In this document: positions 46,096 through 58,240 of the stretch, in pieces | Layout of the letters: each line of letters opens with the position of its first letter | How positions within the stretch are numbered: position 1 is the first letter of the stretch | Assembly (NCBI GenBank): GCA_026419785.1 | Contig: JAODTK010005552.1 | Span: forward strand, 124,001 to 188,000 | Origin: Sclerodactyla briareus | Taxonomy: Eukaryota > Echinodermata > Holothuroidea > Dendrochirotida > Sclerodactylidae | Direction of reading: 5' to 3' | Length of the DNA: 64,000 nucleotides | Made by a program: the position numbers and the translations under genes | Notes under the pieces: generated by a model | Told to the model about the DNA's origin: nothing | Database searches by the model: none | The model's input: the letters and a program-made list of their open reading frames with translations, nothing else

Positions 46096-49000
46096 CTATT
46101 TTTTTTTCCATTATGGATAAACCTTGTCATTGCTCTTTCAACTGCCTTGTTCCATACCGAGTTGGGAGGCTTGACTTCCAACCTCACTGATAATCCATCC
46201 CAACTCTCACACTTGTGATCGAGATAAGTTCACAAATGGAAAACAACCTCTGCTTACAAGGTAAATAGTATCCAGCTAATACCGACAGACTGTTTGTTCA
46301 CCCTAACCACCTCTGACACTTAATCATTATCGTACCATCACATTGTTAATGTGACCAGGCTTATTATAAGGTTTTCACTCACCTCTGATGGTAACTGGTT
46401 GAAAACTCAACTACCCTCAAATCATGTGGGGGGAATCAGTCTCTGAGAACCTAGAAAATGGTGACTCTTCTGTGTCGTTACACTATACTAAAAGGGTAGG
46501 GATGAGGGTAAATATTACACATGCCACTTCATGCCACTTGCCTACCCACGTTGCCATCACTTTAGCAGGGTGTCTAGCGAGGTGAGATACATGGGCCATT
46601 CTGTGTCTGTCCTTTAGTACCATTCCCCAGGTACCATCCAGGGTAGCTAGTAGAGGGTAACCACTCTGAGGTACCCATCATACACCATTTTATCACTCGG
46701 TCCTGACAAGTGCAGGAGGGCCTTGGAACAATGGTAATCCCATCTAGTGTCACATAGGCAGAATTATGGTGATGAGGTGTCCAAACACTACAGTTTTATT
46801 GGTATCACAGAGCGCCCAGACACCAATAAATCCCCGGGCAGACAAGGACTAGTGAATACCTGTCGCGAGCAGCTGTTGTTTACAGTAATGTTGTCGCCCC
46901 CAAAACAGAGGTCTTGTTTTCCTCAAGATAGGAACTCTTAGATTTATTGCCTTTTTATGAGGGTCCTATGGAGAGTTGGTTCCTACTTTATCAGGGTCAT
47001 CGGCTGGGCGTGGCTGCACCAGCCCCTGTGATGAGTGTTGCTGCAATACTGTTGAATCAGGAATATGTTCATGTCAGTTTTAGCTGAACCAATCAACGTC
47101 CCTAAGCGGAGGCCTGCAATTGTTGCAACATGGTATAGCCATAGTTGAGAGTAGAGGTAGGTACCCATCATGCACCTGGGTGATGAAGGGTATAGGTACT
47201 TACTAAATATACTAAATATATTAAATATAAACCCTGTCAGGCTAGTACCTGATGAATTTGGGTGCAAACAACTTCCTTTTACCCGCAGTCCCCAACAGAC
47301 GTTTCACCCTCAGAAAACTTGGGAATCACTCTCGGTAATTACCATTTAACCTATGCAATGTTATCAGTTTTCCTTATTCTCATCCCACTAAGTGAAGGAT
47401 TAATCAGATTTATGAGGATGTAAACCATATTCTGAATTTGTATCATCACCTGGTTCGACAGTTGTGGACCACTGGCTTGTGTTGCCTATCATCATATTCA
47501 TGTGAATACCAGGCCAAATAGCACATTCCTCTCTCCTTCGTCTTAACATGCATTCATTTTATACCAACACCATAGCAGGATGATTTCGCCAGAGAAGAAA
47601 TCGTTTTCAGACAAATCAGGAGAAAAAATGTCATATTTTTATATAGGACTATGCTTCACCAGTTTCACAACAAGTTTTTTTTTTTTTTGGCAAACAGTAA
47701 CAAATCTGACTATGAAGGCAGTGAAATTTACTATGAGTGGCAACACTGATTTAATTGTGGAACATATATACACTGACATCATCTTGAAATGTTCAACATT
47801 GCACATAACACTTAAACATGCTCACCTGACTATTATCATAAAAGATTGTTGTTTCACCATAATCAAGCATATTACTGCTCCATTACTGGACAATCCTGTT
47901 TACAATCATAATTGACATACATTTATGTGGAAAATTCTCGAGTTTAACTGCGATACCAAACACAACCAGAACATTTTCTGTGTATTACTTTTTTATAATT
48001 TCAAACATTTAATTGAGCAGTACCAGCTTCAGCAGCCATCAGTCTTGACCTAAGTACTGCCTGCTACTATATTAGCACTTCCTCCTTGTATTGATCATCA
48101 AAAAGTTTGTCAATTTCGTTCCCGCTAGTAAATCTTTTTTTTTTGAAGCACCATAGACCGATCATAGGAAAACCTCGTCACCGTGGCATTCTCCAGAACT
48201 CAGAAACACCAGGATGACCATGATTGCACGACACACACTGGAAGCATTTATGTGGCTCGGTCTTGGGCCAGCTTGGGGAATGTGCCTTGCTGAAGTTCAC
48301 ATTCCAAGAAAGTGATGCAAACCACACCTGAACACTTTGAAGATGAGAGACTAGCGACTAGAGGATAGCGAAATTGGACTGTACACTAACCTCTACCACC
48401 CCCACCCGCCCCTACAGCCTTTTTGTCACAGCACAGCTCCGTGGAGTAATCCTATGTGGAAACCCAAGGTAGCCTCAATCTTCTTCAGGTAACTCATGCA
48501 CCATGTCAGTCACATTAGACACAACAACCCGGTCTATGATTCAAAGCATTTTTTTTTTTTTTACGTCCGTCAAGGCTGCTAGCATCTCATCGCCACACCT
48601 TTGAAGCAGAACCATCTTTGCTGCCACTCTTGGGTTGCCACTATGGTGAATACCTCTGAGGGCGGGTTTCCTCTGACACCAGCAGTATTTTGAGTTGAAT
48701 ACAGGACATTGACGCAAGGTGGATGGACTGACCATTGAGCACACAGTAGGAATGATGAAAGTCAGATTGGCAGAAGCGTTGATGGCAACAGGGGAACTGG
48801 TTACATCGACAGCTGGGTGACCTTTAGCTTGGTATAAATAGGATAAATCCTGCCAGTATTGGCTACATCTTCTCGAAGCATTCTTTCGTGTTCGTCCACA
48901 AGGTGATGCCCTGAGGAGGAGGAGTTGTAGAAAGGATTATCTTTCTTTAGAAATCTTTGTGAAAGAAAATCTACGGAGACGATTTCCCAGCAAGTTGTAT

Positions 49001-49489
49001 CAACAGCTAACATTGATTTGCGCATTTGTCACATACCTAGCAAAACTCATTCTCTAGCCTAAGCTGTTAATCTAATGATGACCAGGAACTTGGAAGTCGA
49101 AGTGCTCAGTGTCCGTGACCTTTTTCTGACGACCCAAGTCAAACACAACAACACATAATACATTTTTGCGGTCTGTCATTGTTGGGGAACTACATGTGTG
49201 AGCTCCACCTATCTAGGTAGGGTTGAGTTAGCGCTAAAGTTAATAAATAAACAAAAATAGCAATTTTTCATCATTCCTCATTTTCAAGAAATTACACCTG
49301 GTCTACACTGAGAACAAGAGGTTTTTTCTTCTCCCCATAGAAAGCTGCCAATTAAATCAAACTTGATTGGACCAGAATTTGGGTTTACATATTAAAAAGT
49401 TTTCAGTCTTTGAATCCTCTTCTGAGCTCAGTTGAGCTTTGACCCAGCCTTAAATACCCAGTGTCAGCGGCCGAAACATCAAACCTCAC
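46096..49489. other. Unassigned stretch, possible introns with SINE scraps
   Basis: No gene is supported. GGTACCCATCATACACC (about 46669) and GGTACCCATCATGCACCTGGG (about 47159) are two similar pieces of a dispersed repeat. T runs occur at 47674-47686 and 48548-48562. The minus frame at 48801-49025 matches nothing known. If the exon at 49490-49602 is real, this could be its downstream intron. Confidence 0.4.
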
Positions 49490-49602
49490 CCCTTAGCCTC
49501 TTGAGTTGGAGCACAGCGTAGCTGATGAACAGTTCCTTCAGATCAGCCCCCTTCTGTTTCTTGAAGCGCTCTATCTCACTCAACGCTTGGTCCATGAAGC
49601 TC
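49490..49602 (-). CDS. Candidate internal exon, PX-BAR sorting nexin-like
   Basis: A 113-bp minus-strand segment is bounded by an acceptor (TTCCTTATTGGACAG before 49602) and a donor (GTGAGG after 49490). It translates as SFMDQALSEIERFKKQKGAD followed by LKELFISYAVLQLKRLRG, with no stop. The charged, heptad-like helix with E-x-x-RF-x-x-x-K-x-x-D-[LF]-K and Y-x-x-x-Q fits the last BAR-domain helix of PX-BAR sorting nexins, which bind curved endosomal membranes. I know this pattern from the family in general and cannot name a member. Flanking exons were not found within the window. It could also be a retained fragment of a pseudogene, or chance. It is the only stretch here that looks like host coding sequence. 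Confidence 0.5.
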
Positions 49603-49609
49603 CTGTCCA

Positions 49610-50204
49610 ATAAGGAATATCTTTTATTATTTACATAGCAATTTCTGATATGTGCCAAAAAAATGAATAAATAGCAGATATGGATTATTGGTACATATAT
49701 GCAAATTTCTGAATTTTCAGAAATCTGATGATGTATGCAGTTTGGCGTAATGAATATATATATAGCAAAAAACCTGCTTTTTGCAGACACATCAAATTAC
49801 TTGTCCGATTCAGTAAATTTCTCATTCAAAAGAGTGGTACCACCATTGAAGTTCTCCTGCCTCCTAAAATGATGTATGGCTGGGTCATATCGCCTAAAAT
49901 TAGGGACCTGTGGAAAGGATAACAAAATAAGTAAGTCTGGTTGACTTTCTCAATGTTTGCACACTTAGGACTGTGGACTTGATGGAGATGCTTGGTTTGA
50001 AGGAAACAGTGGATCAGCTGGCAAAGGTGAATGGAGTGCATAGTATGGACTTGTGCCAGAGAGGGATGGTTATCATGTTCTGAGGGGACGGTTGGATGCG
50101 TAGTGGATATCGAGCCTGGATGACCAGAGAAGCCATGGAAAAATCAGGTTGAGGGAGAGCTTCAGAAGGTTGGATTGAGGAGGGAAGAGGCATCAAATAG
50201 AGGG
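49610..50204. other. Unassigned non-coding stretch
   Basis: Would be intron upstream of the candidate exon. No other exon is recognisable. Confidence 0.4.
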
Positions 50205-50907
50205 AGATGGTGTAAGAGCAACTGCTGCAAGAGTAAGATGACGAGATGGTGTGAGAGCGACTGCTGCAAGAGTAAGATGACCAGATGGTGTGAGAGCAAC
50301 TGCTGCAAAGTAAGATGAAGAAAGAAGAAATGGTGTGGAGAGCAACTGCTGTAAGAGTAAGATGACGAGATGGTGTGAGAGCGACTGCTGCAAGAGTAAG
50401 ATGACCAGATGGTGTTAGAGCAACTGCTGCAAGAGTAAGATGACAAGATGGTGTGAGAGCAACTGCTGCAAGAGTAAGATGACAAGATGGTGTGAGAGCA
50501 ACTGCTGCAAGAGTAAGATGACGAGATGGTGTGAGAGCAACTGCTGTAAGAGTAAGATGACGAGATGGTGTGAGAGCAACTGCTGCAAGGGTAGATGACG
50601 AGATGGTGTGAGAGCAACTGCTGCAAGAGTAAGATGACGAGATGGTGTGAGAGCAACTGCTGCAAAGTAAGATGACGCGATGGTGTGAGAGCAACTGCTG
50701 CAAGAGTAAGATGACCAGATGGTGTGAGAGCAACTGCTGCAAGACTAAGATGACGAGATGGTGTGAGAGCGACTGCTGCAAGATTAAGATGACCAGATGG
50801 TGTGAGAGCAACTGCTGCAAGAGTAAGATGACCAGATGGTGTTAGAGCAGCTGCTGCAAGAGTAAGATGACCAGATGGTGTGAGAGCGACTGCTGCAAGA
50901 GAAAGGT
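50205..50907. repeat. 39-bp minisatellite, about 18 units
   Basis: The unit is AGATGGTGTGAGAGCAACTG followed by CTGCAAGAGTAAGATGACG. Copies vary mainly at two sites (GCAACTG/GCGACTG and GACGAG/GACCAG), with occasional single-base losses and one disturbed unit near 50310-50345. Because 39 is divisible by three, minus-strand frames stay open for up to 268 codons and give a repeated 13-residue HHLVILLLQQLLS pattern. This is a periodicity artefact. The C/T variant states at the two sites could type array evolution. Confidence 0.95.
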
Positions 50908-51384
50908 GAATCCTGTCTCCCCGTTTTCGGGGGACATACCCGGATCAAAATGGATGAAAAAAGAAGAAAAGACTTGGTCTGGACCTGTACTATAATTGAC
51001 AATTTTCTAAAGAGTTCGTCTACTAGCCAATCAAGGTAATCATCTCTACATGGGGAGTGCAATTTTTCTGATACAGAACACTTACCACATTCACAGAGTC
51101 GAAGTAATTTGCAGGTTACACTAATTAGCAGCCTATATAGACGATGGTGTCTACGAAGTTGTAACATGATCCAAATGTCAAGTCGTCTCTAAATAAGATG
51201 AGGAAACATCATGAGCATATTCTCCAAACCCAGCCCCAGATTGCTGGTCAAGAAAAATTTGAGAGTATAGTGCCATTAGACTTGCCTTACTTCTGGGTCA
51301 GTGCACAGATTCTCAACAGTTTAATACTGTGCAGATTTAACGAGAACTGCCGGGATTGGCTGTTGGTCTTGTAAGAATTTATTG
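50908..51384. other. Unassigned non-coding stretch
   Basis: A strong donor-like GTAAGTGTT occurs on the minus strand near 51084, after a cysteine-bearing frame, but no domain is recognised there and no acceptor was found. It is not called as an exon. Confidence 0.4.
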
Positions 51385-52200
51385 TATTTATAATCCCCAC
51401 TTCGGGGATATTATGGTTTTGGCTTCGTCGCCATCTCCGCCGCCGCCGCCGCGTCCGCGGCCGCGTTTCTTGTTAGCGTCAATAACTCTCCAAACTAGTC
51501 ATTTGAGCCGAAACGGGACACAATGTCCGCCTTAGGGAAATCTCGGATGAGTTCGAAAGTGGGCGTCGCCACATTGAACGGGATCCGCTAATTTGCATAA
51601 TTTCCCACGATTGGAAGATTTTCCCGTTAGCGGCAATACTCTTTCACGCTTTATCCTATTGACTCTAAACTTGGTAACACTTGTCCGCCCCTAGTTAAAT
51701 CTCGGAGGAGTTCGGAAGGGCATCTCGCTGCAATGGCTGGGCCGCTAACTGGCATAATTTTCGCAAAAATTTCCAAGTTAGTCGGATTTGAACGAACTTG
51801 GTGGGTATGGACTATAGTTGATCCCGAAAAATGTGGAGGTCATTTCATCAAAAGGTCTCAAAGGTCAAATTTGGTGAATTGATGCGATTTTCCAAACTTT
51901 TCAGATTTGAACGAACTTGGTGGGAACGACATATAGTTGAATCGAAAAATGTGGAGGTCATTTCAAGGTCGCGGGTAGGTCAAACTTGCAAATTTATGTG
52001 ATTTTCCAAACTTTTCAGATTTGAACGAACTTGGTGGATGGGAGCGACATTTGTTCCTCACAGGTGAATTTAAAAGTCCTTCATATTCAAAGCTCATGTG
52101 TCAACTTTTCATAATTCATTTGCCTATCAACACCCATGGATTATAGCAAAACTTGGTGGATGAAGATTGTCTTGGTTTCTGACCAAAAATAACACCTCGA
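51385..52200 (+). mobile_element. TATCCCC-hairpin repeat family, copy B
   Basis: Opens with TATAATCCCCACTTCGGGGATATTATGG, then a CCGCCGCCGCC leader (51437-51468). GTTAGCGTCAATAACTCTCC, GTGGGCGTCGCCACATT and GGATCCGCTAATTTGC follow. The ~120-bp internal tandem comes next (GATTTGAACGAACTTGGTGG near 51786, 51905 and 52018). It ends in TGGTTTCTGACCAAAAATAA. It is collinear with 26926-27950 but shorter, mostly through single-base losses. Confidence 0.8.
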
Positions 52201-54079
52201 TGACAGTGTACCCTGAATTTTTTGATTTAAACAAAGATACATTTTTTGTACGACCAAACAGGTGAACCCATACCCACCAGTTTTTTCAAAATTCCACCAA
52301 CTTCAAGATTCTGCATTTTTAAGGCAAATCTGAAACATGAATGACGCGTCCACTGACCCAAAATCTTTGGTTTAAAATGAAGCCCAAGGGCACTGTGGTC
52401 TCCTTGCCCTATGCTATTCAGGAGGTTGGACATGGGATCAAAGAGGAAAATCAACTCAAATGGCATATGTACACGTCCACATGCATGATGTGCGAATAAG
52501 CTTCCTCTTGCTGATCGCATAATTTTCCCAAGATATTGTGAGTGTTAATGTGTGCCGCCTAATCAGTTTTCGCACCACTGTACGAACTGCACACTGTTTC
52601 GAACTGCCATCTGCAGGAAATCCAATCAGTTCATCCACTCATACTTCCACCTATGTGGCAGGAAATCACTGTAAGCCTACGTTCATCCATAATCTTGCTG
52701 ACGAAGCATAAACAATAAATTATATAAATAAGCTAATTACCCTATCAATTATGGACTTTTGTGCCCAAAAATCTAGTCAGATCGTATTCACTCAATCTTG
52801 ATACTACATACAAAATTTCATTGAATTCAGTTTTTCTGTTTGGGAGAAATCCTGCTAGTGAGAGAGAAAGTGGACCACCATATACATACACACACACACA
52901 CACATGCACATTACACATGACAGAGTGATTGCTACATCTCTTCATGCCACTTTGTTAAGGTGGTTGAGACAATAAGTAGGTCTTGCAACCAGGCATTGAA
53001 CACGGTGACAGTACGGGACATGAAATGGCCAAATGCAGGGATTATCCCCCCTGTCTCAAATGAAATTTGTACATTATTCAGGGATTGATTCCAGGAGGCT
53101 GGTACAGGCAGGTATCTCCCGATCGGCTGCCACAGAAATTAGGAGAAAAAGATGTGCAGAGAAAATGACGCTTGAATTTGGTCCAAATTTTCAATGGGGG
53201 GGGGGACTCTCCTCAAGATAGTGATCCTCCATATAGCAAAATACCTTGAAATACCCTGCTGGGGAAGAGAAGAAGGGGAGATTAGATAGTGACCCATCTA
53301 TAAACTCACACTGGGGAACACTGTCAGAGCAGAGTGTGGACCTGCCTTGCAGCCTTTGGTACAACGAACGGGCCTGAAGACAGTGCAGGAAATGAGCCCC
53401 AAAGGCTAAATCACTGTATAATCCCTACAATTACTATAACATTAATGTCTTTCTATGATCACATGGAGACATTAGTACAGTCACTTCATATCATTGTTCA
53501 CAGTTTTCATCGGGGGCTTGATTTTGTAATTGGACCTCTTCAAAATAATATCCGACCCCACTGTGCAAATCGAAGCAAACAGAGGGAATGAGGACCTATC
53601 AACAATCACTGGCAGTACTTCAAAGGAGTCAACAGAAATAATATATTGCAAGCAGTACCTACCGTTTTGACATTGTATGACTGTGAGGCTAGGTGGTAAG
53701 GTGTAGATGTAAATCAACAGGATGGACTCAAGAACGGATGAGTTATGACATCGAAACAGACTCTCCGATCTTGAATGACAAACAGTATTTCTACCCATCA
53801 AGGTCACCTGCACAAAATCATAACTCACTCTGAAAACCTTGACGGTTTCTGATGTTAAAGTGCACGCAAACCAAATGGTGCATTCTGCTGGTTGAGTTGA
53901 AGAGCTTCTTTACAATGTTCACATATATGCATCAAATGTATTTAACATTTAATTGGGTTAATGGACATGGTATTTGCGTGTAAAGCTGCGTTAATTCATA
54001 GCATGCTGATCGCTGAACGAAATGCATGCAAAAAGTGACGACCAAAAATGGTCCCCCATTCTGGGTAATAACAATAATA
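52201..54079. other. Unassigned stretch with a CA microsatellite
   Basis: No gene is supported. A CA run lies at 52888-52908, a G run at 53197-53206. Minus-strand frames at 52227-52520 and 53481-53828 have no recognisable domain. Confidence 0.4.
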
Positions 54080-55125
54080 TGGTAGATGTCAACGGACTCA
54101 GTTTGTTCTTCTCAATGGCACATCCGCACCTAACATCACTCTTCGCTATAGTGTTCCACAGGGATCTGTCTTGGGCCAACATTGCTTAATCTCTGTATAA
54201 AGCATTTGGACAGGACATCGGCCGTCACTCATGGATTATGTTCATTCATGCTGATGAAACAACAGCTCTAGTAGTTTCAATCTAAGGACATTCAATGATC
54301 CCTGGAGAGGCGGCAGGTAAAAAACTGAGTTGCGCATTGAAGATATCAGATCTTCATGGGTATAAACAAGCTTAAGCTCAATGACGCGAAAACGACAGCC
54401 ACTTCGATTTCCTCCAGGTCTTATATGCCTGTTCCTGATCATTTCCGAAAATCAAATTGGTGATACTGTCACACTCCCTCTGTTTCTTTTAAGAACTTGG
54501 GTGTTTACTTTGATTCCTCAACTAATATTAATGCACATTTCTTCTGTGTTGTCAATCTGCAAACTATCATTTAAGGACCATTGGCCGTTCTAGAAAAACC
54601 TTATACAAATCGCTACGGAATATCTTGTCCATGCATCCATCTCATCTCGGTTGATTAGTATAATTGCCTTCTGTAACGGTGTTTACGTAATTAACCCGAT
54701 AGTAAGATTAAACGCTTGCAAACTGTACAAAATTTTTGTGTGCGCTTTACACTTGTGCAGGGAAATTCGACCATATCATCCCGACCCTTCAAGAACTTGC
54801 AGCCACTGGCTCCCTATTGATGAATCAAATTAAATTGTTGCTCTTTTTCTTATAATGCAATTCCTACACATCAATACTTGTCCCTGAGTATATCAGCGCT
54901 CAAATTGGACCAAGTATGTCCCTGGGCCGTGTCCCTTCGTTCCGCTACCGACTTTTGTCGGTCTCTGGACGTGTTCCGTGGGCCTGTTAATCTTGTCCAG
55001 CTATGTGAAATATCTTCTCACATGCTGCTGCTCGTTTATTCAAATAGCCTCCCTATTCCTGTAAGGTCAGCGAAAAGTGTGATGTTTTCAATCAAGGCTT
55101 GAAAACGCTCCCCTTCATTATGGCC
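54080..55125 (+). pseudogene. LINE pol remnant (L2/CR1-like RT to C-terminus)
   Basis: The reading begins RTQFVLLNGTSAPNITLRYS (about 54090-54150) and runs into VPQGSVLGP (about 54152-54178). The catalytic box is changed: HADETTAL (about 54247-54270) stands where YADDTAL is expected, with Y to H and the second D to E. Then come INKLKLNDAKTTATS (about 54363-54407), KNLGVYFDSSTNINAH (about 54492-54538), a SISSRLIS-like block (about 54630-54650), KIKRLQTVQNF (about 54702-54737), YISALKLDQ-like wording (54890-54915) and SHAAARLFNSLPIPVRSAKS (about 55016-55075). Frames shift repeatedly. The altered active site and frameshifts make it inactive. Confidence 0.85.
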
Positions 55126-55250
55126 CTTCAACATTCGTTTTTCACTCTTGTTTATTTTCTATTGTTCTTTGGACTTTCGTAATCGCATTGTTGGTACTCT
55201 TTGTGATATTGCGCTATATAAATATTCCAATTATTATTATTATTATTATG
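54080..55250 (+). mobile_element. L2/CR1-like LINE, 5'-truncated, 3' end intact
   Basis: A plus-strand LINE covers the RT palm to the 3' end. The 3' UTR finishes in TTGCGCTATATAAATATTCC followed by seven ATT repeats (55229-55249), the tail style of L2-type elements, where a short 3' repeat primes target-site copying. The 5' truncation at about 54080 is typical of incomplete reverse transcription. Target-site duplications were not identified. Confidence 0.85.
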
Positions 55251-55459
55251 CAATGAGTACCTCCTAATCACATTGTTCTGCATACAAGCATTCTGCCTGG
55301 GAGTACATGGCCCTTGAGTGATTCAGCAAACTCAACCAAATCACCACTGAAAAGCTAGTGCAAGTGTTTTGTATTCATCAAGGTCCATGACTGCAGCTCC
55401 CTCCTATATGGCCTCCCAACAGAAAGACAGTTATCAATCTGGTTTAAATTGTTCACACC
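55251..55459. other. Unassigned non-coding gap
   Basis: Short spacer between the LINE 3' end and the CAATAGGGTT element. Nothing is recognised. Confidence 0.35.
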
Positions 55460-56960
55460 AGAAAGAAAAAAAAATGCTTAGTGAGTTCCTTGAGTCTTTC
55501 TGACAACTTATAGCTACACAAGACAATGGGAGATTTGCACCCGCTCATTATGCGGCAAACATAACCGGGATGACAAATTTCCCGTTTTACCCAACTGACG
55601 CAATAGGGTTCCTATACTCTTGATAGGAAGCTACACACTGAAATTAAAGATTTTCAGACTTTGCCCATTTTCAGACTCAGATAACCTCTGACCTACCCCA
55701 AAACAATGGGGTTCATGTACTCATCGTGGGGAACACACATACCCCGGAGTAAGTATGAGCTAAATACATAAGGCAGGGTGAGTTATAGTGTTGTTAAAAG
55801 CCAAAATTGGCCAAACGTATAGACTTTTACAAATTTCTATTTTCGACCAAATTTCGCCCCGACTACACCAAGAACAATAGGGTTCCATTGTTTTGCTCAC
55901 CACAAGAAAGATACACACCGGAATTTTCAACATTGAGCAGACCAACCATTCGGACTATCGGTTTACAAGGTTTAAGGACTTTGACTCTGGTGAACCTCTG
56001 ACCTGACCCCAAAAATCGGGTTCATGTACACATCATGGGGACACACATACCAAGTATGAGCTTTATACATCCAGGCGGGGTTGAGTTATGTGTTTACAAG
56101 CCAAAATTGCAAATATTGAATTTTCAAGCAATTTCTTCATTGACTGAAATTCACGCAACCAAAATTAAAAACAATAGGGTCCTTCCCAGTAATTTCATAA
56201 GAAAGGTACACACCAAATTCAACGTGATGAGACCACCCCATTCTGGACTTATCGTGTTTTGCAAGGTTTTCAGATTTTGACCTTGGTGACCTTCGATGAC
56301 CTCTGACCTGACCCCAAAACAACAGGGGTCATAACTCAGCATGGGCGAACACACATACGAAGGATGAGATTCATCCATCAGGCAGGGACAAGTGATCTGT
56401 TTACAAGCCAAAATGACCAAAATATTGACTTTTCAAAATTTCATATTTTCGGGTCAAGATTCACCCCGACCTTTACCAAAAACAATAGGGTTGATGTGCC
56501 TCCCCCAATAAGAAGCTTCCACCAAAATTCAACCTGATAAGACCAACCATTCTAGCTTATCGTTGTTTACAGGTTTTAAAAAATGTGACCTATGGGGACC
56601 CAGATGCCTCTGACTGACCCCAAAACAATAGGGTTCATGTACTCGTCATGGGGAACACCAATACAAAAGTATGAGCTTCATCCATCCAGGCGGTTGAGTT
56701 ATCACTGTTACAAGCCAAACAAAATCGGGAATATCAACTTTTCAAATTTTCTATTTTGACCAAAAATTCACCCCCAACCTAAAAAAACAATAGGCTTCCT
56801 GTGCTACCCACAGAAAAGCTACACAACAAAATTTCATTGACCTCTGGTGACCTCAGATGACTCTGACCTGACCCCCAAACAATTGGTCTCATGTACTAAT
56901 CATGGGGACACACATACTAAATTGAGCCGTACATACTCAGACCTGATCAAGTTATCTGTT
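55460..56960 (+). repeat. CAATAGGGTT array, two alternating half-units
   Basis: About nine ~150-165-bp half-units occur. Type 1 has CAATAGGGTTCATGTACTCATC, then ATGGGGAACACACATACCAAG and GAGTTAT near its end. Type 2 has CAATAGGGTTCCTGTGCTC with AAGAAAGCTACACACCAAAATTC and ACCATTCTxGACTTATCGTGTTTAC. They alternate near 55705, 55873, 56013, 56171, 56320, 56485, 56620, 56790 and 56880, so the real repeat is a dimer of about 300 bp. The left edge matches 33655. No credible reading frame crosses units. Confidence 0.85.
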
Positions 56961-58240
56961 TACAAGCTGGGCATCACACACACACACATACACAACACAC
57001 ACACCACACACACACAACGTGCTGCAAGATTCCTCTGACTTCGTCAAGGAATAAAAAAATGAATTGGGGAGGGGCCTTATTTTTTTTGTTTCATTCAATC
57101 TTTTCCAATATTTTCAAGATAGATCCAGAAGATTGATATGACTCAATAATTTAACATCTTGAAACAGGTGGTAGAATGTCACAAAACACTGCATTAGTGC
57201 AGTTGTGTAAAAATATTGAACAGAACACAACCCAAGAGATAACAATCAGAGGGTTGCCCATGAAGATGTTGACAACTCATGGAATTACCATGTTTTCGGA
57301 GCTTGTTGTTGAAACCCTGGGAGGGCAAGGGAGGGGGCCAGGGGGGCAGAGGTATCCCTTGACTATTTCTTTCTCATGTACCCCCTTTTCCCCTATGTTA
57401 ACACACGGATCTATCTGCAAAACATGTTCGGTATTTTATCAACTTTGAGAAGTTCACCTATAGGTAGACGATAACCTTCAGTAAACACTGTTGCCAAATT
57501 AAGTATGGTGAATGTCTGACAGCAGTAAAAATTCCTCGACTGGGGCTATTTCATCGCGAAGAGTAAATTCATTTGCAGGGGCCTAAATAGATTCAGTGAG
57601 TGAGTGCTGAAATGATGAGTCTTGTCCGGCACACAAAAGTCCATGACCATAAGTCGTCAGGTTTGATTATTCTATGCTAAGCAATAGCACACCTAAACCA
57701 ACCGAAATGGTGCAGGAGCCCACCACCCAAGTTGAGCTCTATAGACATGATATTGCCTGCTGAACTGTGTCTCCTAATACCAATCGGAATGGGCTACATC
57801 ACCGCGATGCCCGTGGGGGCGGGTCAGGGCGAATGTAAAGCATTTCTTTAACATTCAATAGCGGCCTCAGTATTTTGTTATAAAAAGTGTGAAATTGTAC
57901 CGACCGGGCCTGCTAGGTGACAGTCCTAAAACGAAATATTCCCAACTAAATACCTGAAGCATATGAATGAGGAAGGACAACGCATGAATTAAACTAGAAA
58001 ATGCGGGGCGTTTGGTTAAATCCGACTGATTTCGTTATTATATCCCCGCATTACTTATTCAAGCAATTGGTGACATTAAACGGACAATATTCGTGGAAAG
58101 ATAGATTTATAGACTTGTGAAAAGCGACAACGTGACCACACAGGTAATGGGTCATGACATCAATGCCACAACCTTTGTGAAACTGTCTGAGGCACCCCTA
58201 CAGCCCGAACAAGTGCGTCTAAATAGCCCATTAGGAAGAT
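56430..58240 (+). repeat. 1.8-kb tandem duplication, copy A
   Basis: Aligns in order with 58241-60025. Landmarks and offsets: CACACACAACGTG (57010 and 58825), ACTCAATAATTTAACAT (57141 and 58961), GAGGGGGCCAGGGGGGCAGA (57331 and 59136), GTGAGTGCTGAAATGATGAGTC (57600 and 59393), TATCCCCGCAT (58040 and 59822) and GGTAATGGGTCAT (58142 and 59921). It contains two to three CAATAGGGTT half-units, a CA microsatellite and a non-repeat body ending in a TATATCCCCGC block. Confidence 0.85.

Noticed and set aside
48801..49025. Minus-strand frame near the candidate exon
   Set aside because: It does not resemble the region that follows the last BAR helix in sorting nexins and lacks supporting splice signals.
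50014..50820. 268-codon open frame on the minus strand
   Set aside because: It is the translation of a 39-bp minisatellite. The 13-residue periodicity comes from unit length and not from selection.
51060..51167. Possible exon end with a strong GTAAGTGTT donor on the minus strand
   Set aside because: The cysteine-bearing translation before it matches no family I can name, and no acceptor was found.
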